Shown here piece after piece: positions 1 to 7,900 of a stretch of 64,000 bases of DNA (positions are counted from its first letter, which is position 1; each line of letters begins with the position of its first letter). The notes below the pieces were generated by a model that worked only from the letters and a program-made list of their open reading frames with translations, did not search any database and was not told the origin of the DNA. Location: assembly GCA_041686935.1 (NCBI GenBank), contig JAWLCW010000005.1:1-64000 (forward strand), given 5' to 3'. The position numbers were made by a program, and so were the translations under genes. The stretch comes from Mariniphaga sp041686935. Lineage in GTDB: Bacteria; Bacteroidota; Bacteroidia; Bacteroidales; Prolixibacteraceae.

Positions 1-1
1 A

Positions 2-1192
2 GAAATTGTCCTTGAACCCGAAGAAGACACCACCGGCATGAAGTGCATCGGCAGGGAAGTTACTGACCAACTGGAACTTATTCCGGCAAAACTTTTTATC
101 AAACGATACATCCGGCCCAAATACATAAAACCCGAAGATGAAGAAACATTAACACATGCAGGCTTAATAGCCCGGCTACCGGTGTTTCCCATTGAAAAAG
201 GCATTGCAGGTCCGGGCTTACTGGCACAGATAATGGTCGACAAATATGTTGACCACCTTCCAATCTACCGCCAGGTACAAAGGTTTGCAAGGGAAAATGT
301 CCGGATACCGGCCAATACCATCAATGGCTGGCAGGATTCCATATCCGGTTTGCTCCAGCCCTTGTTTGAAAAACAAAAACAACTGGTGCTTGGGCAGGGT
401 TACCTGCAGGTGGATGAAACCCCAATCCGGGTGCTGGACAAAGATGTAAAAGGGAAATGCCACCAGGGGTATTACTGGGTCTATAACTCGCCGATACAAA
501 ATGCAGTGCTTTACGATTACCGGAAAGGCCGCGGACGGGCGGGGCCCAAAGAAATGCTCGAGGGTTTCAGGGGATACCTTCAAAGCGATGGCTACAATGT
601 TTATGATTGGTTCGGGATGAAAAAAGAAATAACCCTGGTGAATTGCTGGGCGCATGCACGCAGGTATTTTGAAAAAGCGCAGGATTATAACCGCGAAGCG
701 TCAGAATATGCATTAACGGAAATACAAAAGTTGTACAGGATTGAGCGTTTTTCCAGGAATGTCGGCCATAGCCCGGATGAACGCAAGGCCATCCGCCTTG
801 AGCATGCACTGCCCATATTAAACAGCCTGGGTAAATGGATGGCAGAGGAGCTTAAGCGCACCCTGCCCAAAAGCCCCATGGGAGAAGCGTTGCAGTATAC
901 CATTCCCAGGTGGGACAACCTGCTGGCTTACCTTTATGACGGGCATTTGGAGATTGACAATAATCTGGTAGAAAATGCTATCAGGCCCAATGCGCTTGGC
1001 CGAAAAAATTATCTGTTTGCCGGGTCACACGAGGGGGCCCAAAGGGCAGCTGTGTTTTATTCGTTTTTCGGGACATGCAAGAGGAACAACATAAATCCCT
1101 TTGAGTGGCTAAAAGATGTACTGGAAAGGATACCCACCCACAAAGCCAATAAGCTGAATGAACTTTTGCCCCAGAACTGGGGAAAATCTTAA
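2..1192 (+). CDS. IS66 family transposase (TnpC), 5' end outside window
   Basis: This is the DDE transposase of an IS66-type element. The frame is open from base 2 and the first Met at base 38 lies inside the conserved region, so the true start is upstream of the window. Visible family features are DETPIRV (first catalytic Asp region), the SDGYNVYDW block (second Asp), and the C-terminal block EIDNNLVENAIRP...GRKNYLFAGS that carries the last acidic residue. The ISEND-type C-terminal tail follows and ends in a normal stop. The TnpA/TnpB partner genes would be upstream. No right terminal inverted repeat was identified after the stop, so the element end is unresolved. The catalytic part looks intact. 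I am very sure of the family. Confidence 0.95.
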   Translation, partial: EIVLEPEEDTTGMKCIGREVTDQLELIPAKLFIKRYIRPKYIKPEDEETLTHAGLIARLPVFPIEKGIAGPGLLAQIMVDKYVDHLPIYRQVQRFARENVRIPANTINGWQDSISGLLQPLFEKQKQLVLGQGYLQVDETPIRVLDKDVKGKCHQGYYWVYNSPIQNAVLYDYRKGRGRAGPKEMLEGFRGYLQSDGYNVYDWFGMKKEITLVNCWAHARRYFEKAQDYNREASEYALTEIQKLYRIERFSRNVGHSPDERKAIRLEHALPILNSLGKWMAEELKRTLPKSPMGEALQYTIPRWDNLLAYLYDGHLEIDNNLVENAIRPNALGRKNYLFAGSHEGAQRAAVFYSFFGTCKRNNINPFEWLKDVLERIPTHKANKLNELLPQNWGKS

Positions 1193-1259
1193 GTGCCTAT
1201 TGGAAACAAACTCCCCTACGATAAGCAAAACTATAATATCTTAAAAATCTTTTCAAGAC

Positions 1260-1541
1260 CTACTTGGTAGAAGGGATACGGTTGCCGGGCCTGTAGTTCA
1301 CACTTACTCTCTTGATGGAGTTGGAAGAGACATCTTTCGCTTCCGTTTCACCCTGGCTGCTGATTGCCGGGTAAAAACTGCCCGGTTTTTCGAGCCGTAC
1401 AATGCGCCTCTGGGCCAGCAGGTACTGAGCCACATTTTCCAGTGCATAAATAACGCCCCGGATATCAGACTCCGACAGGACGCTGAACTTTTCGATGTTT
1501 TTTACCAGTTTTTTGGTAAAACTCAACAGAAATATGGATGA
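1260..1541 (-). pseudogene. HU-family DNA-binding protein remnant, N-terminus missing
   Basis: The translation contains the core of the Bacteroidota-type HU/IHF-like protein: a VLSESDIRGVIYALENVA helix, then a beta-arm segment with RIVRLEKPGSFYPAISSQGE, and a terminal strand with VNYRPGN. Family members usually carry 30-40 more residues before this helix, starting with a VVxKxNP-like strand. Here the frame is closed by a stop at 1542-1544, and the only start in the remaining part is a TTG at 1526. The gene therefore looks truncated at its 5' end, and the break lies about 50 bp from the left end of the IS200-type element. Loss by rearrangement is my inference. A short functional variant starting at the TTG is possible but less likely. 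Confidence 0.6.
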
Positions 1542-1591
1542 TTAATCATGGTTGATGGACTGGCAGTAAAAGTTTAGTTCAAGTTAAAAAC

Positions 1592-1610
1592 CCACGTTCT
1601 TTGAACGTGG
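1592..1610 (+). repeat. Left-end hairpin of the IS200-type element
   Basis: Perfect 8 bp stem CCACGTTC / GAACGTGG with loop TTT. Y1 transposases recognise such imperfect subterminal hairpins at the element ends. Confidence 0.8.
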
Positions 1611-1642
1611 TCAGAGACGTTTTACGGGTTTGCCTATAAAAA

Positions 1643-1699
1643 GACTCATTGCTATCTTTCAAATGTTGTTTCCGCAACAAAATGAAAGAACAATGAGTC
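1643..1699 (+). promoter_or_regulatory. Leader hairpin burying the tnpA start codon
   Basis: GACTCATTG (1643-1651) pairs perfectly with CAATGAGTC (1691-1699), which contains the ATG at 1693. Inner helices TTTC/GAAA (1657-1660/1684-1687) and TGTTG/CAACA (1664-1668/1675-1679) stack inside. In RNA this would mask the start codon. IS200 is known to limit its transposase by a comparable start-masking stem-loop, so the same role is inferred here. Confidence 0.7.
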
Positions 1700-2115
1700 G
1701 ATTTAAAAAATTATCACACGTAGTATGGCATTGCACTTACCATATTGTATGGACACCAAAATATAGGTATAGAATTTTTAAAGGAGAAATAAAAGATGAA
1801 GTTGAATATTGTATTCGTATGTTTTCGAGTCAGAAAGGCTGTATCATTGAAGAGCTAAATGTTCAAATTGATCATGTTCATTTAATGATTATGGTACCAC
1901 CCAAGATTTCTATCTCGGATTTGATGGGAATTTTAAAAGGTCGAACAGCCATTCGGGTGTTTAATAAGTTCAAAGAGTTGAAGAACAAGCCCTATTGGGG
2001 TAATCATTTTTGGTCGAAAGGTTATTGTGTGGATACAGTAGGTTTGGATGCAGAAATGATAAGGAAATACGTCAAATACCAAGAGAAAAAAGAAAAGCGA
2101 GAAGAAAAAAAATAG
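1693..2115 (+). CDS. tnpA: IS200/IS605 family Y1 transposase TnpA
   Basis: This 140-residue HUH/Y1 transposase cuts and joins single-stranded element ends. The metal-binding motif is HVH in QIDHVHLMIM near residue 58, and the catalytic Tyr is in the helix EMIRKYVKYQE near residue 128. The first strand HIVWTPKYRYRIF is typical of the family. The ATG at 1693 was preferred over an in-frame TTG at 1630 because the family starts with MSRFKK-like residues and because the intervening DNA forms a leader hairpin. The C-terminus is Lys/Glu rich. Length and motifs indicate an intact, possibly active enzyme. Base composition is more AT-rich than the neighbouring IS66 gene. Confidence 0.95.
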   Translation: MSRFKKLSHVVWHCTYHIVWTPKYRYRIFKGEIKDEVEYCIRMFSSQKGCIIEELNVQIDHVHLMIMVPPKISISDLMGILKGRTAIRVFNKFKELKNKPYWGNHFWSKGYCVDTVGLDAEMIRKYVKYQEKKEKREEKK

Positions 2116-2198
2116 TATTAACAACAGCGGAAACGACATGCTTTTACCTTCTTTGAGGGTAAAGGTATTTTTATCCCCTTTTAGGGGTTAACGCAAAG

Positions 2199-2217
2199 CC
2201 ACGTCCTCTGGGCGTGG
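2199..2217 (+). repeat. Right-end hairpin of the IS200-type element
   Basis: CCACGTCC / GGGCGTGG stem with loop TCT and one G-T pair, followed by a T-run. It mirrors the left-end hairpin in sequence and size. Confidence 0.8.
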
Positions 2218-2264
2218 TTTTTTACTTTTTATCCGGTGAAGTTTTAGTGTTTCAAAAACTCCAA

Positions 2265-2735
2265 CCTTGTCAGGATTCAAAATCCTGACAGGTTTAAACA
2301 GCAGACCGGCCAACCGTTTCTTTCCATTTTAAACCTTATTTCCCGGCTTCAACCTTCGTAACATTTTGACCCCCTTGAAACCCTACCTTATTAACCTTTC
2401 TGGTGAGGCGGTGGATACAATAAGGTGAATAAGGTTTTGGATGGGAGAGGCAGACCGTTTTACTGAGGGTTGGGAATATGAAAATAAGGTTTTAATCTGA
2501 TTGGTACGGGAGATGAAAATCAGTTTTTTTGCTGGTTTGACCACCCCGGCTTCGTCCAAAGGAAAACGCAGTATGATTTTATTTCTGTCAGGACTTCAGC
2601 CACCCCCGTCCGACCGATGCCATCCGGGCGGGCCCGTCTGATAAATCATGCCGGGTAAACCTCCTTTTTAAAAAAATCAATTCCATTGCTGCATCCGTTA
2701 AAGGAGGGGAAATTTCGTGCCGGGATATTTTAAAT
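2265..2735. repeat. Long intergenic repeat, copy 1 (~470 bp)
   Basis: This stretch is repeated almost base for base at 4232-4703. It begins with the palindrome GTCAGGATT...AATCCTGAC and ends with a CCTCCTTTTT...AAAGGAGGGG pairing and a GGGATATTTTAAAT tail. No open frame is conserved in both copies, so it appears non-coding and structured. It carries no transposase, so it is either a non-autonomous mobile element or a dispersed intergenic repeat family. Confidence 0.85.
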
Positions 2736-3033
2736 GAATTCAAATAAAATCTGGTACTAGCCAACTTCCTTCTCCCGGTTCGACCGAGTCAGCCGGGCGG
2801 GTTGCTTTTTCCTGCCTTGGGGCAAGAGGCTGTCTGCCATTCTTCACAACTAACTTCCTACCCCCACCACCTTCGTGCTCTCTTCCCCAAACTGGCTGAC
2901 TACCCGGACGGCAATTTTCTGGTTGAGGTGTTTGACGGCGATGGAATGCGAGCGGAACCCGCAGAGGCGGTCGAACAACATTCTTTTCACCTTGATAACA
3001 CAAAAATTTGTTATTCGAATGCACCTTAAATTG
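2736..3033. other. Gene-poor stretch between repeat copy 1 and the HNH gene
   Basis: Short open frames exist on both strands, for example at 2850-3050 on the minus strand, but none has a recognisable domain. The stretch is GC-rich compared with the HNH gene. It may be a worn gene fragment; I see no supportable feature. Confidence 0.4.
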
Positions 3034-3960
3034 TCAACCATTAAATACATTTTCGTTATGCCAAAGTAAATAATCTTTTTTGGGAAGATCAGGATAATTT
3101 TGTGGTAATGAAATCAATGGTTTACCGTGAAATTTATAATAGTCCCTTCCATTCTCAAATTCCTCTTTTATCCTTCTGCTAATCTCAATATTATATTGAT
3201 CTGTTATAGTGATATATCCTGAGTCGAATAATTTGTGTAAATCAGCTCTCAACAGTAATCCGTTATTGGTTGTGTTACTGCCTGAAGCAAAATATGGTTT
3301 AATATGGGCAGCTTCAAGAACAGGTAACGTTTTCTCTCCGCTAATGGTGCATCGTCTTTTATAAGCATCTGTAACAAGAATCCGGAATGCTCCCTGTCCG
3401 ATTCTTACTTTAGTTAAGTAGGTGCCATACTGAGGTACAGGTTCTTGCAATTCCTCTGAAGGTTGATTTGCGGAATACTTTAGTAAAATTGTTTCTACCA
3501 GTTCCCAATATCTTTTGTCTGCTTCATAATCAATGTTATAGGTTTTGCCCTGAACAATGTTTTTCGACCAGTTTTCCGGGACAGAAATCCAGTCTTGTTC
3601 ATCGAAAAATATAGGATTTGTTAAAACAATACACCCTACATTTGGATTCTTCTCAATTGAATTTGCAATATTCCTGTAATTTTTAATTTTTGCATAAAAA
3701 TCTAAGAAATTATCTGTACCATTTCTTTCTTTGAACACTTCCCATGCAAAATGGATCGGTAAAATTGAATGTGAAGTAAAAAAACCAATTCCTGCTACTT
3801 TATTTACCGGACTTTTCAACTTTAATAAAAACGGGGAACCCGATTCAATAGCTTTGAACCGAATGTTACCCCCTGGTTGCCAAAAGTTGATGTCTTCCGG
3901 ATTCATCTTTTTCAAGAATCTATACCAGTCCAGATCCGTATTTCCTATATAGTATTTCAT
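3034..3960 (-). CDS. HNH endonuclease with N-terminal EVE/PUA-like domain
   Basis: The 308-residue protein ends in an HNH_2-type nuclease domain at roughly residues 200-255: a strand with RRCTISGE, then LEAAHIKPY, NNGLLLRADLHKLFDSG, which supply the His and Asn catalytic and metal residues. The N-terminal half (from KYYIGNTDLDWYRFL, with FLLKLKSPVNKVAGIGFF) resembles the EVE/PUA-like fold that reads modified bases. EVE-HNH proteins are known modification-dependent restriction enzymes, so a role in attacking modified foreign DNA is inferred. The ATG at 3960 is preferred over an upstream TTG. It stands alone, between two long direct repeats and beside a type III restriction remnant. The HNH call is firm; the N-terminal call is moderate. 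Confidence 0.8.
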   Translation of the reverse strand: MKYYIGNTDLDWYRFLKKMNPEDINFWQPGGNIRFKAIESGSPFLLKLKSPVNKVAGIGFFTSHSILPIHFAWEVFKERNGTDNFLDFYAKIKNYRNIANSIEKNPNVGCIVLTNPIFFDEQDWISVPENWSKNIVQGKTYNIDYEADKRYWELVETILLKYSANQPSEELQEPVPQYGTYLTKVRIGQGAFRILVTDAYKRRCTISGEKTLPVLEAAHIKPYFASGSNTTNNGLLLRADLHKLFDSGYITITDQYNIEISRRIKEEFENGRDYYKFHGKPLISLPQNYPDLPKKDYLLWHNENVFNG

Positions 3961-3983
3961 TTTTAAGTACTGAAATAACAATT

Positions 3984-4100
3984 TTACAAATTACTGTATA
4001 TTAATTGTCTCCAGAAATTTACAGAACCATTAACTTCGGTTGCATAGTGCCATTCCGGCTCCTCGTAAGGACTGTTTAAAATCGGGTTGTCGCTGTTCAT
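3984..4100 (-). pseudogene. N-terminal fragment of a type III restriction (Res-like) gene
   Basis: The 38-codon frame reads NPILNSPYEEPEWHYAT followed by EVNGSVNF and then unrelated residues to a stop. NPILNSPYEEPxxHY is, from memory, the characteristic opening of the large DEAD/DEAH restriction subunits of the BPTD_3080/type III Res kind, normally around 900-1000 residues. Everything after the first thirty or so codons is missing here. It directly precedes the HNH gene on the same strand. I infer a deletion that left the 5' stub of a restriction locus. A chance match is possible because the fragment is short. Confidence 0.55.
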
Positions 4101-4224
4101 GTTATTGATTAAGCCGGTTTCATTTAAGTTTTAACGGTTTAAAACTAACCAACTTTTTGTTAAGAAGCAAACGGAGAATTGAAAAAACTTTTCCGAATCT
4201 GTTTACAAGATTAGTCCATGTCCC

Positions 4225-4703
4225 TAACCCTGTCAGGATTCCAAATCCTGACAGGGTTAAACAGGGCACACCGCCCAACCTGTATCCTTCCATTTTAAAC
4301 CTTATTTCCCGTCTTCAACCTTCGTGGTACTTTGACACCCTTGAAACCCAACCTTTTTAACCTTTTTGGCAGAGGCGGTGAATACAATAAGGTGAATAAG
4401 GTTTTGGATGGGAGAGGCAGACCGTTTTACTGAGGTTTGGGAATATGAAAATAAGGTTTTAATTTGATAGGTACGGGAGATGAAAATCAGTTTTTTTGCT
4501 GGTTTGACCACCCCCGGCTTCGTCCAAAAGAAAACGCAGTATGATTTTATTTCTGTCAGGACTTCAGCCACCCCCGTCCGACCGATGCCATCCGGGCAGG
4601 CCCGTCTGATAAATCATGCCGGGTAAACCTCCTTTTTGAAAAAATCAATTCCATGGCAACATCCGTTAAAGGAGGGGAAATTTCGTGGCGGGATATTTTA
4701 AAT
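4225..4703. repeat. Long intergenic repeat, copy 2
   Basis: This is a near-identical copy of 2269-2735 in the same orientation, differing by scattered substitutions and few small indels. It starts with a perfect 16 bp inverted repeat TAACCCTGTCAGGATT / AATCCTGACAGGGTTA (4225-4259). With copy 1 it brackets the HNH gene and the restriction remnant. Confidence 0.85.
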
Positions 4704-4866
4704 TCAAAATCCTGACAGGGTTAAACAGGGCACACCGCCCAACCTGTATCCTTCCATTTTAAACCGTATTTCCCGTCTTCAACCTTCGTAGCATTTTGAC
4801 CCCCTTGAAAACCAACCTTTTTAATCTTATACATTTTTGCGGATCGAATAAAGTGAATAAGGTTTT
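4703..4866. repeat. Long intergenic repeat, partial copy 3
   Basis: Immediately after copy 2 the sequence restarts at the centre of the palindrome (TTCAAAATCCTGACAGGG) and follows the first ~160 bases of the repeat before diverging into the upstream region of the propeller gene. This tandem restart suggests recombination or replication slippage between copies. Confidence 0.75.
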
Positions 4867-4952
4867 TGCAAAAAGAGTTATTGGGCCATTTTATTTTTAA
4901 AACGGCTATTATTTCCTATTTTTATCGCAAAACCATTTTTATCAACACAACC

Positions 4953-7900
4953 ATGAAGTTTCAATTAACCGGAATCATTTTGTTTTTTCTTTCAAACACC
5001 TGTTTTTCAGCAACCGGCAGTTCCGACTGGCCCATGTGGCGGTATGATGCCGGCAGAAGGGGCTTTGCGGAGGTGACTCTTCCTCAAAACCCGGAGTTGC
5101 TGTGGACCCGGCAACTGGAAGAGCCAAAGCGGTGCTGGCCATTTCAGTTTGAGGACCACTTTACCGGCGGCAATCCCGACCAGATTGGGAAGCTTTCATT
5201 CGACCTTTCCTATGAGCCGGTGGTGGGCGAAGGCAAACTGTTTGTCCCTTCTATGGTATCAGATAAGGTTACCGCCTATTCAGCAGAAAACGGAGAAGAA
5301 CTCTGGCGGTTTTATGCCGGCGGTCCGGTAAGGTTTGCCCCGGTTTATAACTCGGGCAGGGTTTGGTTTATTTCCGATGACGGCCATCTCTATTGTGTGG
5401 ATGCCGGTACCGGCGAGCTTCTTTGGAAATACAAAGGAAGTTTCTCCGAACGGATGGTTTTGGGTAACGAAAGGGTAATAAGCGTTTGGCCGGCACGCGG
5501 CGGCCCGTTTTTTCACGACGACGTAATTTATTTTGCCGCCGGTGTGGTTCCGTTTGAAGGGACGTTTATTCATGCCGTGAATGCAATCACCGGAGAGAAA
5601 ATCTGGACCAACAGCACCAGCGGCTCCCAGTGGTCGCTGCACCAGCATGGGGGAGCATATTCTTACGGCGGTCCTTCCCCACAGGGATACCTTGCCCTGA
5701 GCGGCGATAAACTGGTTGTTCCCGGCGGAAGAACTCCTCCTGCCGTATATGACAGGCATACCGGTGAATTCCTCTATTTTAACCAGGCCTCCGGCGCTGT
5801 GGGCAAGGGAGCTGGTGGCTACCGCGCTTTTGTTTCGGATGAGTGGTATTTTAACCACGGGATGTTGTATTCCCTGGAAGATGGAGCACAATACGGTCAT
5901 GTTCCGGGAGATGTAATCACCGGAAACGCTTTTATTGGAAAAAAAGCAGACACCCTGGTAGCCCATTATTCCGACGTTAAAAAAACGGAAGTTGAGGTTG
6001 CCGACAGGCTGGAAAGAGGCGCCATCCGGAAAATTTATGAGGTGGAGGAGCAGTGGAAAGTGGAGATGGAAGGGTTTGACAGGCTTTGGTTTGCTACCGG
6101 TTCGCATTTTGTAATCAGCAAAAATGATGGCCACACGGCGGCACTGGTGGCCGTTTCAACGGACGGAAGCCCCGGCAGAACAGTCTGGGAAACGGATGTT
6201 GACGGAGAAATCTGGAGCATATTTGGCGGTAATGAACAACTTTTTATTGTGACCCTCGAAGGGAAAATTTACTGTTATGGCACAACATCAGGCAAACAGG
6301 CCATCCACCACCGACATAACCCTGAAATACCTGAAACAGATACAGAAAAAAAGGATTTGGCAAACTCAGTTATTGAAGAATCAGGGATTTATGACGGATA
6401 TGCATTAATATGCGGTGAAACGGATAACGGACTTATTTTGGAATTAATAAAAAAAAGCTCCCTGCATTTTGTGGTGGTGGAACCCAACGCCGGGAAACGG
6501 GAGCAGATGAAAAGGTATTTTGATGAAGCAGGGCTTTATGGCCGCCGGGTTGCAATCGTTGAAAAGAATCAAAATGCAACACCGTTTCTGCCATACATCT
6601 ATAGTTTAATTGTGGTAAATGAGATGGAGTATTCCCCCGCTGACATAAGGATGATATACAATTCTCTCCGGCCTTACGGAGGAACTGCCTGTTTTATGTC
6701 TGGCAATTCAGAAATGCTGGAAACAGAAAGCAGAATTTCTCTTGAAAACAGTCGGATAATTTCAAAGGACGGCTTTACATATCTCACAAGGAAAGGTTCG
6801 CTTCCGGGGTCCGACCAGTGGACGCACCAGTATGGAAGTGCTGCCAATCGTACCTATTCTGATGATGACCTGGTAAAACCACCTTTGGGAACACTCTGGT
6901 TCGGAGGGCCTTCCAATTTGAATACGCTTCCGCGACACCACAACGGCCCCATACCCCAGGTTGCCGGCGGACGATTGTTCATACTTGGCATGGAAACCAT
7001 CAGCGCCCGGTGCGTTTATACCGGCAGGGAGCTTTGGGTTCATGAAATTCCCGGAATCGGGCATCCTTTTACCGACCTGGAACTGGAGGAGAAATTCTGG
7101 TCGGGGCAGGAAGTTTACATGTCAAATCATCCCGGCGCAAATTTTATTGGCAGTCCTTACGTTTCGGGCGAGGAGGAAGTGTATGTGATTCATAAAGACA
7201 GGTTACTTACCCTTGATGCAGCCACAGGCGACATCCGGGTTGAATTTCGATTGCCCTCTGTTCCTGATATTGAAGTTCCTGAATTTGGCCACATTGTAGT
7301 TTCGGGCGATTACATGATTGTTACCATTGACCCGCAATTGTTTGACGACGGTTTGCCGGGAAAGGATAAAAACTGGAATGCCACATCCAGCACAACCCTG
7401 CTTGTAATGAACAGGCACAGCGGGGGAATTTTGTGGACACTGAAAGCCAAAACCGGGTTCAGGCACAATGCCATTGTTGCCGGTACCGACCGGTTGTTTC
7501 TGGTTGACGGATTGTCGGAAGTTGTGGCCGAACTTATGCAGCGAAGGGGTTTAATGGATGAAGTGAAATCTGAACTGAAAGCGTTTGACCTGAGAACGGG
7601 TAAAGAGCTTTGGACCGCTGATGAAAAAATTTTCGGTACATGGCTGGGCTATTATGAAGACAAGGATATTTTGCTTCAGGGAGGCCGGCTGGGACAGCGG
7701 GGGCCGCTGGCAGACGAACCAGGTGACCGGCTAATTGCTCACTCCGCATCAACCGGGGAAATACTTTGGGAAAAGAACCGAAAATATTCCGGTCCGCTGG
7801 GCCTGCACCCCGACATGATAATTACAGGCCGGCCGGGAGAAGCGGCAATCAATCCGCTGACAGGCGAAGATGCCGTGAAAAACCACCCGGTAACCGGGGA

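Larger units (their letters stand above)
1581..2226 (+). mobile_element. IS200/IS605-type insertion sequence (tnpA only)
   Basis: A single Y1 transposase gene is bracketed by subterminal hairpins, as expected for IS200-group elements, which have no terminal inverted repeats and move as single strands. The left hairpin (1592-1610) and the right hairpin (2199-2217) share the stem start CCACGT. There is no tnpB gene. The exact cleavage sites are not determined, so the limits are approximate to about 10 bases. A second small hairpin, CCCC-TTTT-GGGG-like, at 2175-2188 lies between the gene and the right end. Confidence 0.85.

Noticed and set aside
2740..3069. Several overlapping open frames between the repeat and the HNH gene
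   Set aside because: No frame has a domain, a conserved start or good codon use. They may include a decayed gene, but none could be named.
5280..6134. 284-codon antisense open frame within the propeller gene
   Set aside because: It mirrors a well-supported secreted propeller gene, has no recognisable domain and arises from GC-rich codon use on the other strand.
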